Shown: positions 8,195-15,936 of the stretch, piece after piece
Position numbering within the stretch: position 1 is the stretch's first letter
How the letters are laid out: each line of letters opens with the position of its first letter
NCBI RefSeq assembly: GCF_026672545.1
Contig: NZ_JAPPRJ010000004.1
Coordinates: 1 to 53,551, forward strand
Direction: 5' to 3'
Origin: Rhizobium sp. SL86
GTDB lineage: Bacteria > Pseudomonadota > Alphaproteobacteria > Rhizobiales > Rhizobiaceae
DNA length: 53,551 nucleotides
Notes under the pieces: generated by a model
Told to the model about the DNA's origin: nothing
Databases searched by the model: none
Seen by the model: only the letters and a program-made list of their open reading frames with translations
Program-made: the position numbers and the translations under genes

Positions 8195-9515
8195 GGCGTA
8201 AATTGAGCTTTTCCTTCAACGCCTGCGGTCCCACGCAAACAGCCTCAATTTGCTCATCCGAAAACGAAAGTGTTTTCAGGAAATGAAGCTGGAGCAGCGC
8301 CTCCATCTTCTCGCAAAGCACATATAGCTGCATTCCATCAGCCGACTTGTGCTCCGATTTAGGATCATAGTGCGTCAGGTAGTTTCGGGTGTCCACTATC
8401 AACCGGACAAGACGCTTTCTGTCTGCGTCGCTTCCAAACCGATCCTTGAATGGTTCGAGAATCCGCTTCAGTCGGTTTGCAAGGCTGATCTCATTGGCGA
8501 AAGCCAGCTTCTGTCCAATCCACTCCTTGTGCGCGTCAGGAGCGGCCTTGATCAGGAGGTCCTTCAAGGCGCCGAAATCGGCGGCGGCCATCGCGGTTTC
8601 AGACGAGGTTCGGCGGTGCAGCGTTTCAACAGCCTGGGCGAGAGAGAGAAAACGTCCCTCCAGAAATGTATGTGACCCTGCTCTCGTTGAAAAATAGAGA
8701 TGCAAGACCGGCAGGATTACATCGTACAACTCGAACCAACTGGCGAATATCTTCTGGGAATTACCCTGAAGATCAAGGTAGCGATATAACATCCGGAAGT
8801 GGTCAATTTTGGGCGTGTTACCGAGGTGGTTTTTCGAACGGTAGTACAAGTCCATCTTGGCTGATTTGGTTTTACCCTCGCCAATCGGTTCCGTGATGGC
8901 TTTATTGATCGCCCAGACTTCCGTCACCGACACTGTAGTGTCGACGGCAAAGGATACAAACTCTCGAAGCATAGTAACGATGTTTGTAAAGAAGCCGGGC
9001 TTCTGCGGTTCCCGGGCCGATATTTTCAGATAAGCCGAGGCGTTTATCTCTGCATGCTTCACGTCGGTCATGGACGGCATGGTGTGTCCGAAACCAACGG
9101 ACAACATGAAATCATCGCCTTCATATAGGGTAATCGGCTCGGGTCGACGATATTCGACCGAGTAAACGAGTGGGGTATCGATTAACGACAGCGAAAGCCC
9201 TGAAACACGAAGCCACTCTTCGAAGCCTTGGACAGAGATGTACTGCTCGTCGAAAAGGATATCCTCATCAACGTCGAATGCCACACCCAAAATTGCCCAG
9301 GATGCTTCGACTTTCGACTTGATGACACCGCCGAAACCGTAAGGCAGCTTCCGATAGAAGCAGTGCTCAAGAGTGAGCATGCCTTCCTTCTCAATCTGGC
9401 CGACCACGCGTCCGATGGTCATCGTCTCGTCCTTAAGGTCCTCGATGGACCCGGTCGGGCCGGAAAAACTCCCAAGGATTTCGAGATGAACCTTTCCGGC
9501 TTCTGAAATCGTCAA
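8187..9515 (-). CDS. apeA: ApeA-type anti-phage HEPN ribonuclease
   Basis: This 442-residue protein has the ApeA N-terminal domain (LTISEAGKVHLEILGSF) and a C-terminal Apea-like HEPN domain. The catalytic RNase motif RxxxxH is visible as R377-NYLT-H382 within VDTRNYLTHYD. ApeA proteins stop phage by abortive infection, cleaving RNA once triggered. The start is abnormal. The first available start codon is TTG at 9515, but family-typical sequence continues upstream in frame (SGFFWLPGKEDYRAPGT, 9516-9566) until a TGA at 9567-9569. A ribosome-binding-like AAGGAGG lies at 9536-9542, too far from the TTG for a good start. Either about 20 or more N-terminal residues were lost by mutation, or a non-standard start is used, so activity is uncertain. 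Confidence 0.8.
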   Translation of the reverse strand: MTISEAGKVHLEILGSFSGPTGSIEDLKDETMTIGRVVGQIEKEGMLTLEHCFYRKLPYGFGGVIKSKVEASWAILGVAFDVDEDILFDEQYISVQGFEEWLRVSGLSLSLIDTPLVYSVEYRRPEPITLYEGDDFMLSVGFGHTMPSMTDVKHAEINASAYLKISAREPQKPGFFTNIVTMLREFVSFAVDTTVSVTEVWAINKAITEPIGEGKTKSAKMDLYYRSKNHLGNTPKIDHFRMLYRYLDLQGNSQKIFASWFELYDVILPVLHLYFSTRAGSHTFLEGRFLSLAQAVETLHRRTSSETAMAAADFGALKDLLIKAAPDAHKEWIGQKLAFANEISLANRLKRILEPFKDRFGSDADRKRLVRLIVDTRNYLTHYDPKSEHKSADGMQLYVLCEKMEALLQLHFLKTLSFSDEQIEAVCVGPQALKEKLNLRLT

Positions 9516-9802
9516 CGTTCCTGGTGCTCTGTAGTCCTCCTTGCCGGGAAGCCAAAAGAAGCCTGATCATACCAAAGGCTCTCTAATGCGCATAAAACCC
9601 CTCTTCAAAAGACTTTTGTTGAAGCAAAGCCAACGGATAAGCCTGTTCGTCCGCGTTCAACTTCAATGGCAGCCGATTGAGAGGGGATCAAGATCCTGCA
9701 ACTACTATATAATCTGGCGCCAAGCGAAAATCCGAATAGCAGGGTCTCAGGTTCACATCCCTTCAAGGCGTTTGGGACTTGCTCAGGGCCTCAATTATGT
9801 TT

Positions 9803-10114
9803 TCAGAACAAGGCAGAAAGATCCCGCCGTCCATCCACAACTCGGACGATCTCAACTGTATGAACAGGTCCGTCCTGAGTGTCAGGCTTTATTTCATACA
9901 GAATAACGTAGGGCGCCTCCACTAACATCCGGGCAGTGCGGAACACTTCCGGATGACGCTCGCCCAGACGAGGATGCTCGATCAACATTTCCGCCTTTTT
10001 TCGGAATTTGGAAAAGTAACGTTCCGCGCTCCGAGGCTGCTCTTTAGCGATGTCGGTGTAGATCTTCTTAACGTCGGCTCGAGCCTTTGGTGTCCAGAGA
10101 AGCTTAACGGGCAT
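9803..10114 (-). CDS. parE: ParE/RelE-superfamily toxin
   Basis: This 103-residue basic protein starts MPVKLLWTPKARADVKKIY and contains AERYFSKFRKKAEMLIEHPRLGERHPEVFRTARML and the C-terminal VEIVRVVDGRRDL. This is the usual ParE layout, with a core helix pair then a beta-sheet ending in an arginine-rich strand. ParE toxins inhibit DNA gyrase; RelE relatives cut mRNA on the ribosome. Sequence alone favours ParE because its partner is ParD-like. The start at 10114 overlaps the antitoxin 3' end by 11 bases, the usual coupling. The longer frame to 10303 runs through the antitoxin gene and is not used. Confidence 0.88.
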   Translation of the reverse strand: MPVKLLWTPKARADVKKIYTDIAKEQPRSAERYFSKFRKKAEMLIEHPRLGERHPEVFRTARMLVEAPYVILYEIKPDTQDGPVHTVEIVRVVDGRRDLSALF

Positions 10115-10385
10115 GAGGGTTGGCGGCCGCCATTTCCTGACGCGCTTCATCCAACACCGCGTCAAAATCGACCTCGACCGCGGGGCCACTGGCCTTGCCT
10201 TCTTCCCACATCGCGCGCAACTTTGCGATATCGTCGCGCTTCTGGATCCACTTGGCCGACCAATCACGCATTGCTTCGCGGACAACTTCGCTTCCGCTGG
10301 CATAGGCGCCGCTGCTTACAGCATCGCGCAACAGCTCGGCATGTTGTGGCGTCATCGAGATGCTTACTTTCTCAACATTGGGCAT
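10104..10385 (-). CDS. parD: ParD-family antitoxin
   Basis: This 93-residue protein starts MPNVEKVSISMTPQHAELL. It has an N-terminal ribbon-helix-helix (beta strand VEKVSISM, helices through GSEVVREAMRDW) and an acidic C-terminal tail that would wrap the toxin. It neutralises the adjacent ParE-like toxin and normally represses its own promoter. A perfect inverted repeat 16 bases upstream of the start (10401-10424) is the likely operator. The start MPNVEK at 10385 fits the family better than the extended frame to 10412. Confidence 0.88.
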   Translation of the reverse strand: MPNVEKVSISMTPQHAELLRDAVSSGAYASGSEVVREAMRDWSAKWIQKRDDIAKLRAMWEEGKASGPAVEVDFDAVLDEARQEMAAANPHAR

Positions 10386-10400
10386 GGTGACCTCCGTATG

Positions 10401-10424
10401 TGGTGGTAGCAATTATTACCACCA
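10401..10424 (-). promoter_or_regulatory. Inverted repeat, likely ParD operator
   Basis: TGGTGGTA (10401-10408) and TACCACCA (10417-10424) form a perfect 8-bp inverted repeat with an 8-base AT-rich spacer, directly upstream of the antitoxin gene. This is the usual position of an autoregulatory ribbon-helix-helix operator. Confidence 0.6.
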
Positions 10425-10492
10425 CCCTGCCTTTGCGGCAATGCCCATGTTTCCACTTGCAACGCGGAAACTCTTGATCGATCTGGCGCGCC

Positions 10493-10497
10493 TTGAT
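10493..10497. repeat. Left target-site duplication (TTGAT) of the Tn3-family transposon
   Basis: TTGAT abuts the left inverted repeat. The same five bases in the same orientation abut the right one at 15885-15889. Five-bp duplications are typical of Tn3-family elements. Confidence 0.85.
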
Positions 10498-10534
10498 GGC
10501 CCAGTCGGCCCGAAGCTGCGATTTTGGCCAACTC
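10498..10534 (+). repeat. Left terminal inverted repeat (37 bp) of the Tn3-family transposon
   Basis: It is identical to the reverse complement of 15848-15884 over 37 bases. It begins GGCCCAGTCGG and ends GGCCAACTC. Confidence 0.92.
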
Positions 10535-10620
10535 GCAGAACGTTGTGGGAACACGGCGTGGAGGATTGACCCGAGAAGTGCCCGGTCGTGACATTGCGCT
10601 CCAATTTGAGGAGCGCTTTA

Positions 10621-12516
10621 ATGAGTACGGGTATTTCGAGTTCGGACATTGTCGGTCAATGGAGCCTGAGCTTCGCCGACATTGATTTCATCAATTCCAA
10701 ACCAGCCGCGACGAGGCTCGGCTTGGCCTCGCAGTTGAAGTTTTTCAGCGCACGCGGATTTTTCGCTGACGATGGCACATTGATCCCGACCGATGCTGCC
10801 GAATACCTGGCCGAGCAGATCGGCATCCCAGCCGACGAACTGTCCGGTTATGATTTCGGCGCGAGAACAGCACGTCGGCATTGCGCCGAGATTTTGCAGT
10901 ATCTCGGCTTTGGCCGAATGACGCGACATGACCGCGAAGCGCTTTCTTATTGGATTATCGGCGAGCTTTGCCCGTCCGGACAATCCGTCAGCGCCATGCT
11001 TGAGGCGGTGTTCCTCTGGTGCCGGGATCGCAATATCTATGGTCCGTCTGCCAAGGAGCTGGAACGGCTTGTTCGTTCGCAACGGCAACAATATCTCGAC
11101 GGCTGGCTTCATGAGGTGAGCGCAGCGCTTCCGCCTGGGACTGTTGCAGCGATCGAAAGCTCCCTGGCTGACGCGGAAGGGTTGACAGGCTTCAATGCGA
11201 TGAAAGCAGACGCGGGGCGAGCAACGCTCGACAACATTCTGGAGGTGACCGCTCGGCTTGCGTTTATCCGGAGCCTGAAACTCCCACGGAATATGCTTTC
11301 AGCGATCAACCCAGCGTGGATCGAGCATGTTGCCCGCCGGGTTTCCGGCGAAAAGGTGTCGGAGATGCGCCGCCACACGCAGACGCGCCAGCTCGCGCTT
11401 TATGCGGTGTATCTGATGGCGCGGGAAACGGCGATGACCGATGCAATGGCCGGGGCCACCACCGATGCCAGCTATGAGGAGCTTCTTCATGTGCATCGCC
11501 GCTTCATCCACGCTGGCGCTTTGCGGGAAGCCTGCGCTCTGGTCGCCAATGCCACGCTTGCAATTCGCAACGCAGCAGTCTGGGGTGACGCCGGGACGGC
11601 CTGCGCATCGGATTCCACGAAGTTCGGGGCCTGGGATCGCAACCTGATGACGGAGTGGCATGCCCGCTATGGCGGACGCGGCGTCATGATCTACTGGCAT
11701 GTCGAAAAGCGAGCCACCTGCGTCTATTCCCAGCTCAAGCGGTGCTCGTCGTCGGAAGTTGCATCGATGATCGAAGGTGTTCTTCGCCATTGCACCGATC
11801 TGGAAATCCAGCGGCAATATGTCGATAGCCACGGCCAGAGCGCCGTTGGTTTCGCCTTCTGCCGCTTGCTCGGCTTTGAACTCGCCCCACGCCTGAAGGC
11901 GATTGCCCGGCAGAAGCTGGCACTACCGGATGCGAGCTTCCGGCTAAGATTGCCGAACCTGCTTCCGATCCTTTCCACCCCGATCAACTGGGAGGAGATC
12001 GAGCAGCAATATGACGAAATGGTCAAATATGCCGCTGCCATGCAGACGCGCACAGCCGATCCGGAGGCGATCCTGCGCCGCTTCGCACGGGCGGAAGTGA
12101 TGCACCCAACCTACAAGGCGTTGAGCGAACTCGGGCGCACAGTCAAGACGATCTTTCTATGCCGTTACCTGCGGCAGGAAGCCTTCCGCCGGGAAATCCA
12201 TGAAGGACTCAACGTTGTCGAAAACTGGAATAGCGCCAACGGTTTCGTCTTCTTCGGTAAGGGTGGTGAAATGGCGACCAACCGCATTGATGAGCAGGAG
12301 GTTTCGGCATTGGCCTTGCATCTTCTGCAAGCCTCGCTCGTCTATGTGAACACGCGCATGCTGCAAACCGTGCTCTCCGAACCAGTCTGGAACGGCCGTA
12401 TGGCACCGGAAGATTATCGCGGTCTCACGCCGCTGATCTATGCGCACGTCAATCCCTACGGTCGGTTCGACCTCGATCTGGACAACCGGATAGATTTCGG
12501 CAAAATCGCTGCCTGA
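10621..12516 (+). pseudogene. tnpA: Tn3-family transposase TnpA with large in-frame internal deletion
   Basis: The frame encodes 631 residues, whereas Tn3-family transposases are about 950-1000. The N-terminal DUF4158-type region is complete (ATRLGLASQLKFFSARGFF, YDFGARTARRHCAEILQYLG, LRRxxQ-type EMRRHTQTRQLALYAVYL). The sequence then jumps from ETAMTDAM straight to AGATTDASYEELLHVHRRF, skipping about 340 residues. The DDE catalytic half is intact: Asp in TACASDSTKFGAW, Asp in QYVDSHGQSAVGF, and Glu probably in GKGGEMATNRIDEQ. The short repeat ACCGATGC occurs twice at the junction (about 11435-11470). The ATG at 10621 follows GAGGAG. The protein is translated but probably inactive; a residual DNA-binding or dominant-negative role is possible. 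Confidence 0.85.
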
Positions 12517-12628
12517 GCAGCGGCGCGAAAATGCACTTTGCAAAACTTAGGTGCTATTTAAACTTGTGTTCAGAGTTCTGCGGCGCTGCCGGGTGCGACA
12601 GCGCCCGCCGGTCCATGAGGAAACGGAT

Positions 12629-13333
12629 TCAGGACGGGCGAACGCTATGTCCCTTCTCTGCAAGCCAGGCATCGTGCAGCCATTTTTCCGTGCCACGCTT
12701 TCCGGGAAAGGTGATCCAGTGAATATCGCGCTCGAACACCATGACCTTACGGTCAGCGCCAACTATGACCCACATCCAAAGTCCATCGGCAGTATTGCGC
12801 ATCTTCACCTTCATGCCGGTCAGCGTCAGGTTTTTCGTGACACCGTTACGGATGACGCGCAGCGGCTCGTCGTGAGGATCGACCCAACTGATTTTCAGAA
12901 CCGGCAGCAGATCGGGGGCGGCTTCGCGCAGGAAGCTCATGGCGATAGCCTGCGCTTGCTCACGGGACGGCAGTTCGCCGCCGACCAGATCGAGGTCCAT
13001 GCGGGCAAAGCCCTTGAGGCGGCCGTTATTCGCAACGACGGTGCTGAAATGCTCGCCGCCGAGCGCAGCATTGCGGCCGTCCGTTCGCTCGTAGCGCACC
13101 AGTTCCGCCCCTTCCTTGTCTACGGTGACGGGGCGACGGGCGATTTCACGATATCCGGCCGGCATATAGGTCGCGATGGTGTCAGCAACGGGCTGGGCCA
13201 GAGCAGTTGTGGTCATGGGGTTTCCTTTCGGCGTATCAGCGAGCGAGATGGTCGCGGGGCTTCCGGCGATGAGACCGAGCGCGGCGAGTGCAATGGCGGG
13301 GCGTAATCGGGGCATGTCGAGGACTCCTTTCAT
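12629..13333 (-). CDS. Secreted protein of unknown function in the MFS cargo operon
   Basis: This 234-residue protein starts MKGVLDMPRLRPAIALAALG, a clear signal peptide with a likely cut after about residue 33 (ISLA). The mature part is soluble. One run reads AGYREIARRPVTVDKEGAELVRYER, and two others are REQAQAIAMSFLREAAPDLLPVLKISWV and TLTGMKVKMRNTADGLWMWVIV. The C-terminal half has a PepSY-like feel, but I do not recognise a named family. The ATG overlaps the stop of the MFS gene (ATGA), so the two are translationally coupled. A periplasmic partner for the exporter's substrate is plausible. Confidence 0.75.
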   Translation of the reverse strand: MKGVLDMPRLRPAIALAALGLIAGSPATISLADTPKGNPMTTTALAQPVADTIATYMPAGYREIARRPVTVDKEGAELVRYERTDGRNAALGGEHFSTVVANNGRLKGFARMDLDLVGGELPSREQAQAIAMSFLREAAPDLLPVLKISWVDPHDEPLRVIRNGVTKNLTLTGMKVKMRNTADGLWMWVIVGADRKVMVFERDIHWITFPGKRGTEKWLHDAWLAEKGHSVRPS

Positions 13334-14496
13334 CGTGGGCTGGAGGATGAGGGTCGGGAAATGCCGAACGTGAGCCCGAGGGCGGCCAACAGCAGCAGGA
13401 CGGCCGACAGCAGCCAAAGCGGGGCGGCACCAAGGCCTGCGAGGGCTTGCGCGATGGGCGGCGCGGTGCTCGCGCCGACAAACAGGGCGAAACTGTAGAT
13501 CGCCAGCGCCCGGCCACGATTAGCGTTCGTCGTCCGGCCAGCGACGGTGGCGATAAGCCCCGGCACGGCAAGGGCCACACCGCCAGAAAGAAAGGCGCTC
13601 GCCAGCAGCGCCGCCGATGGTGTGGCAATGGCGGCGATCCCGAGCGCCGCCGCCGCGAGGATCAGGCCGAGGCGCGCCGTGACCGTGGCACCATAGCGGC
13701 GCGTCAACGGGGCCGCTGCGAACGTGAAAAGCAGGGGCGGCAGGCCGACAAGCCGCAGGGTTTGAAGGTCAACCCCGATCGTCGCACCAAGGATTTGCGC
13801 CCCGCTGTAGAAGGAGACGAACCCGAGCAGCACGGTCACAGCCGCCAGCCACGCCGCGACGATGCCCGGATCGCGCAGCAATCCGGCCGGACGCGCAGCC
13901 TGCGCATCGTTTTGCGGGGCAGATGTCGTCCGTTTTGATGATGCGGTGAAAGCCAGACCGAGCGCGCCGACGGCATAGAGCGGCGCGAGCTGGAACATGA
14001 TGGCGGGTAATTCCCCGTTCGACCCGGCCGCGAACAGTTGCGCCAGCGGGGCCGCACCGAGGAAGGCAAAGCTCATCAATGAGACCCCGAGCGGCCGGTG
14101 TTGCGCGGGCAGATCTTCCGTCACGAGCGAGAGGGCGGACGGAGGGAAGATCGAGGCAGCCAGCCCTTGCACGGCCCGCGCCAATAGCAGAAATCCGAAA
14201 CCGCTCGCCATTCCGACGAGGGCAGTCGCCAAGGTGGTGCCGACCAGTCCGATGAGGATCATGCGCTTGCGGCCGTAACGATCCGACAGGGGGCCGAAGA
14301 TCAGGAAGCCCGCCGCATAGGCAAGACCGAAGGCTGTCCCGCTCAGGGAGGCTCGTGCGGGATCGACGGCAAAACGGGATGCTATTCCCCGAACGAGCGG
14401 GATGGTCACATAGAGCTGGCCGACGACAAGAAATCCGCAGGCCATGAGAAGCGCCAGCAATGCGACATGGCGGGCAGTGAGGCCGGTTCTATTCAT
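13330..14496 (-). CDS. MFS transporter (drug:H+ antiporter-like exporter)
   Basis: This 388-residue inner-membrane protein has about 12 hydrophobic segments. The MFS motif A is clear between TM2 and TM3 as GPLSDRYGRKRMI. The region LLARAVQGLAASIFPPSALSLVTE matches the TM4-TM5 part of 12-TM exporters. Length and layout fit a proton-driven efflux pump, but the substrate cannot be read from sequence. The gene follows merR by 58 bases and precedes the secreted-protein gene with an ATGA overlap, making one operon. A motif shared with the merR promoter (AACCTGACGTT) lies just upstream of the ATG, so MerR probably controls it. Confidence 0.9.
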   Translation of the reverse strand: MNRTGLTARHVALLALLMACGFLVVGQLYVTIPLVRGIASRFAVDPARASLSGTAFGLAYAAGFLIFGPLSDRYGRKRMILIGLVGTTLATALVGMASGFGFLLLARAVQGLAASIFPPSALSLVTEDLPAQHRPLGVSLMSFAFLGAAPLAQLFAAGSNGELPAIMFQLAPLYAVGALGLAFTASSKRTTSAPQNDAQAARPAGLLRDPGIVAAWLAAVTVLLGFVSFYSGAQILGATIGVDLQTLRLVGLPPLLFTFAAAPLTRRYGATVTARLGLILAAAALGIAAIATPSAALLASAFLSGGVALAVPGLIATVAGRTTNANRGRALAIYSFALFVGASTAPPIAQALAGLGAAPLWLLSAVLLLLAALGLTFGISRPSSSSPR

Positions 14497-14501
14497 TATG
14501 T

Positions 14502-14523
14502 AACCTGACGTTAGCTTTAGATT
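14502..14523. promoter_or_regulatory. Candidate MerR operator upstream of the MFS gene
   Basis: AACCTGACGTT followed by a GCTTTAGATT-like half lies a few bases before the MFS start codon. The same arrangement (AACCTGACGTT, short spacer, GTAGATT) occurs upstream of merR at 14960-14981. Two copies of a shared motif in front of the two transcription units suggest operators of the encoded regulator. Confidence 0.5.
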
Positions 14524-14554
14524 GTGGATTCATGTTTTCCTGCCTTGCTTGCCT

Positions 14555-14944
14555 TCAGCCCCGCTGCGCCTGTGCGATCAGCTCTTCCATACGGGCGATG
14601 TTGCCTTCCAGATCCCGTTTGAACGCGGTCAGTTCATGAAGCTGGGTTTCAGCCTTGGCGAGCTGGACTTTCAGAATCTCGACCACCTTTTCCTTGCCCT
14701 TGATGCCGGTCGCATCCGCGAAATAGAGAGGGAGGACCGCAGCGATTTCATCGAGATTGAGGCCGAGCCGCTTCAAGGCGGCGATCTTCTCCAAACGCTT
14801 GAGCGCGGTTTCATCGTAATAGCGGTAGCCTGCACCCTCGCGTTCAGCCGGCTGCACCAGCCCAAGCCGCTCATAATAATGGATCGTGCGGTGGCTGACA
14901 CCTGCGCGCTCTGACAGCTCACCGATTTGAATAAGGGACGACAA
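14555..14944 (-). CDS. MerR-family transcriptional regulator
   Basis: This 129-residue protein has an N-terminal winged helix-turn-helix (QIGELSERAGVSHRTIHYYERLGLV, then AGYRYYDETALKRLEKI) and a long dimerisation helix from about residue 80. No cysteine is present, so metal sensing of the MerR, CueR or ZntR type is unlikely. A small organic ligand or another signal is more probable. The start is TTG at 14944 (LSSLIQIG) with AGGAAG upstream. The gene leads the cargo operon and probably activates the exporter and itself through the two shared motifs. Confidence 0.9.
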   Translation of the reverse strand: MSSLIQIGELSERAGVSHRTIHYYERLGLVQPAEREGAGYRYYDETALKRLEKIAALKRLGLNLDEIAAVLPLYFADATGIKGKEKVVEILKVQLAKAETQLHELTAFKRDLEGNIARMEELIAQAQRG

Positions 14945-14954
14945 TGCAGCAGCT

Positions 14955-14983
14955 TCCTAAACCTGACGTTGGGTGTAGATTTA
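14955..14983. promoter_or_regulatory. Candidate MerR operator at its own promoter
   Basis: The segment begins CCTAAACCTGACGTT and ends GTAGATTTAG. Its ends form an inverted repeat (CTAAA/TTTAG) around the motif shared with the MFS upstream region. It lies about 10-40 bases before the TTG start of merR. Confidence 0.5.
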
Positions 14984-15119
14984 GATCGCCGACCCTATGA
15001 TGTCAACAGCGGCGGGCCGCTCGTAAATTCGGGAGCCCCGCATACCGCATGTTGGATGCGACGATATCGTGCCACAAAGGCGATCATAAAAGTGCGGCTA
15101 AAGCGGGTGACTTCGCGGC

Positions 15120-15256
15120 GGCGGCTCCCCAATGGCACTGTAGGGTACGCCCTAAAGTGACATTCAAATGTGACGTGCGTAGAGTGTAACAAAAGGGTGG
15201 ATTTTCGATCAAAGTGACGTTACACAATCGGAACCACCCTAATGTTACAGATCGCC
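15120..15256. promoter_or_regulatory. Probable res site for the Tn3 resolvase
   Basis: Directly upstream of tnpR are several interspersed copies of a GTGTAAC/GTTACAC and GTGACRTT-like element. GTGTAAC at 15184-15190 pairs with GTTACAC at 15219-15225. GTGAC copies occur near 15157, 15170 and 15214, and TGTTAC at 15243. Clustered imperfect inverted pairs next to tnpR are how res subsites look. The exact subsites I-III cannot be assigned by eye. The rest of 14984-15120 holds nothing recognisable. Confidence 0.5.
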
Positions 15257-15811
15257 ATGGCCCGCATTGGATACGCTCGCGTCAGCACCACAGATCAGGA
15301 CCTCGATATTCAGAACGAGCGTCTGAAGGCCGCAGGTTGCGAAATCATCCGATCAGAAACCGGATCGGGAGCGTCCCGGAAGGGGCGATCCGAGCTGGAA
15401 ACCATCATGCAGTTTCTTCATGCGGGCGATGAGCTGGTGGTGCTGCGGCTTGATCGGCTCGGTCGTTCCACACGCGACGTTCTCAATCTCGTTCATGAGC
15501 TTGACGAAAAGGGTGCGTCACTCCGCATTCTTGAACCCGAAGTCACGACAGCCGGGAGCATGGGTCGAATGGTCATCACCATCCTCGGCATGGTCGCTGA
15601 CATGGAACTCAAGTTCATCAAAGACAGGCAACGAGCGGGCATCGACGCGGCAAAAGCTGACGGCATCTATACGGGCAGGAAGAAGAATGTCGATGACGCG
15701 GAAATCCGCAAGCGAATCGCGGCTGGCGCAACGAAAGCCGCCGTTGCGCGTGAGCTGAACATTTCAAGGATGACTGTTTACCGCGCCTTGGAAGATCAAG
15801 GTTCGCAGTGA
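15257..15811 (+). CDS. tnpR: TnpR serine resolvase
   Basis: This 184-residue protein starts MARIGYARVSTTDQDLDIQ. The nucleophile is the Ser in ARVSTTDQD. Other resolvase landmarks are GSGASRKGRSEL, LVVLRLDRLGRSTRDVLNLV, and the E-helix region MVITILGMVADMELKFIKDRQRAGI. A C-terminal helix-turn-helix follows (GATKAAVARELNISRMTVYRAL). It resolves cointegrates at the adjacent res site. The start at 15257 is typical of the family; the frame opens at 15242. The gene ends 36 bases before the right inverted repeat. It appears intact. Confidence 0.95.
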   Translation: MARIGYARVSTTDQDLDIQNERLKAAGCEIIRSETGSGASRKGRSELETIMQFLHAGDELVVLRLDRLGRSTRDVLNLVHELDEKGASLRILEPEVTTAGSMGRMVITILGMVADMELKFIKDRQRAGIDAAKADGIYTGRKKNVDDAEIRKRIAAGATKAAVARELNISRMTVYRALEDQGSQ

Positions 15812-15847
15812 GCTTCTACGTGACTACACGTTCGCCATCTGTTCTTT

Positions 15848-15884
15848 GAGTTGGCCAAAATCGCAGCTTCGGGCCGACTGGGCC
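15848..15884 (-). repeat. Right terminal inverted repeat (37 bp) of the Tn3-family transposon
   Basis: It is the exact reverse complement of 10498-10534. It is followed by the TTGAT duplication at 15885-15889. Confidence 0.92.
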
Positions 15885-15936
15885 TTGATGGCGCGAGAGG
15901 TCCATATCCCTTTAAGAACTTAACTTCTTCGTAATG

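Larger units (their letters stand above)
10498..15884. mobile_element. Tn3-family transposon with MFS/MerR/secreted-protein cargo
   Basis: The element is 5387 bp, bounded by perfect 37-bp terminal inverted repeats at 10498-10534 (begins GGCCCAGTCGGCCCGAAGCT) and 15848-15884 (the complement), with TTGAT duplicated on both sides. It holds tnpA next to the left end reading inward, a cargo operon on the minus strand (MerR regulator, MFS exporter, secreted protein), a likely res site and tnpR next to the right end. It inserted between parDE and the Shango-like operon without cutting a gene. The transposase has an internal deletion, so the copy may be non-autonomous for transposition while its ends and resolvase look intact. 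Confidence 0.92.

Noticed and set aside
9541..9906. Plus-strand 121-codon frame between apeA and parE
   Set aside because: No motif, overlaps the parE gene antisense, and the sequence looks like intergenic DNA.
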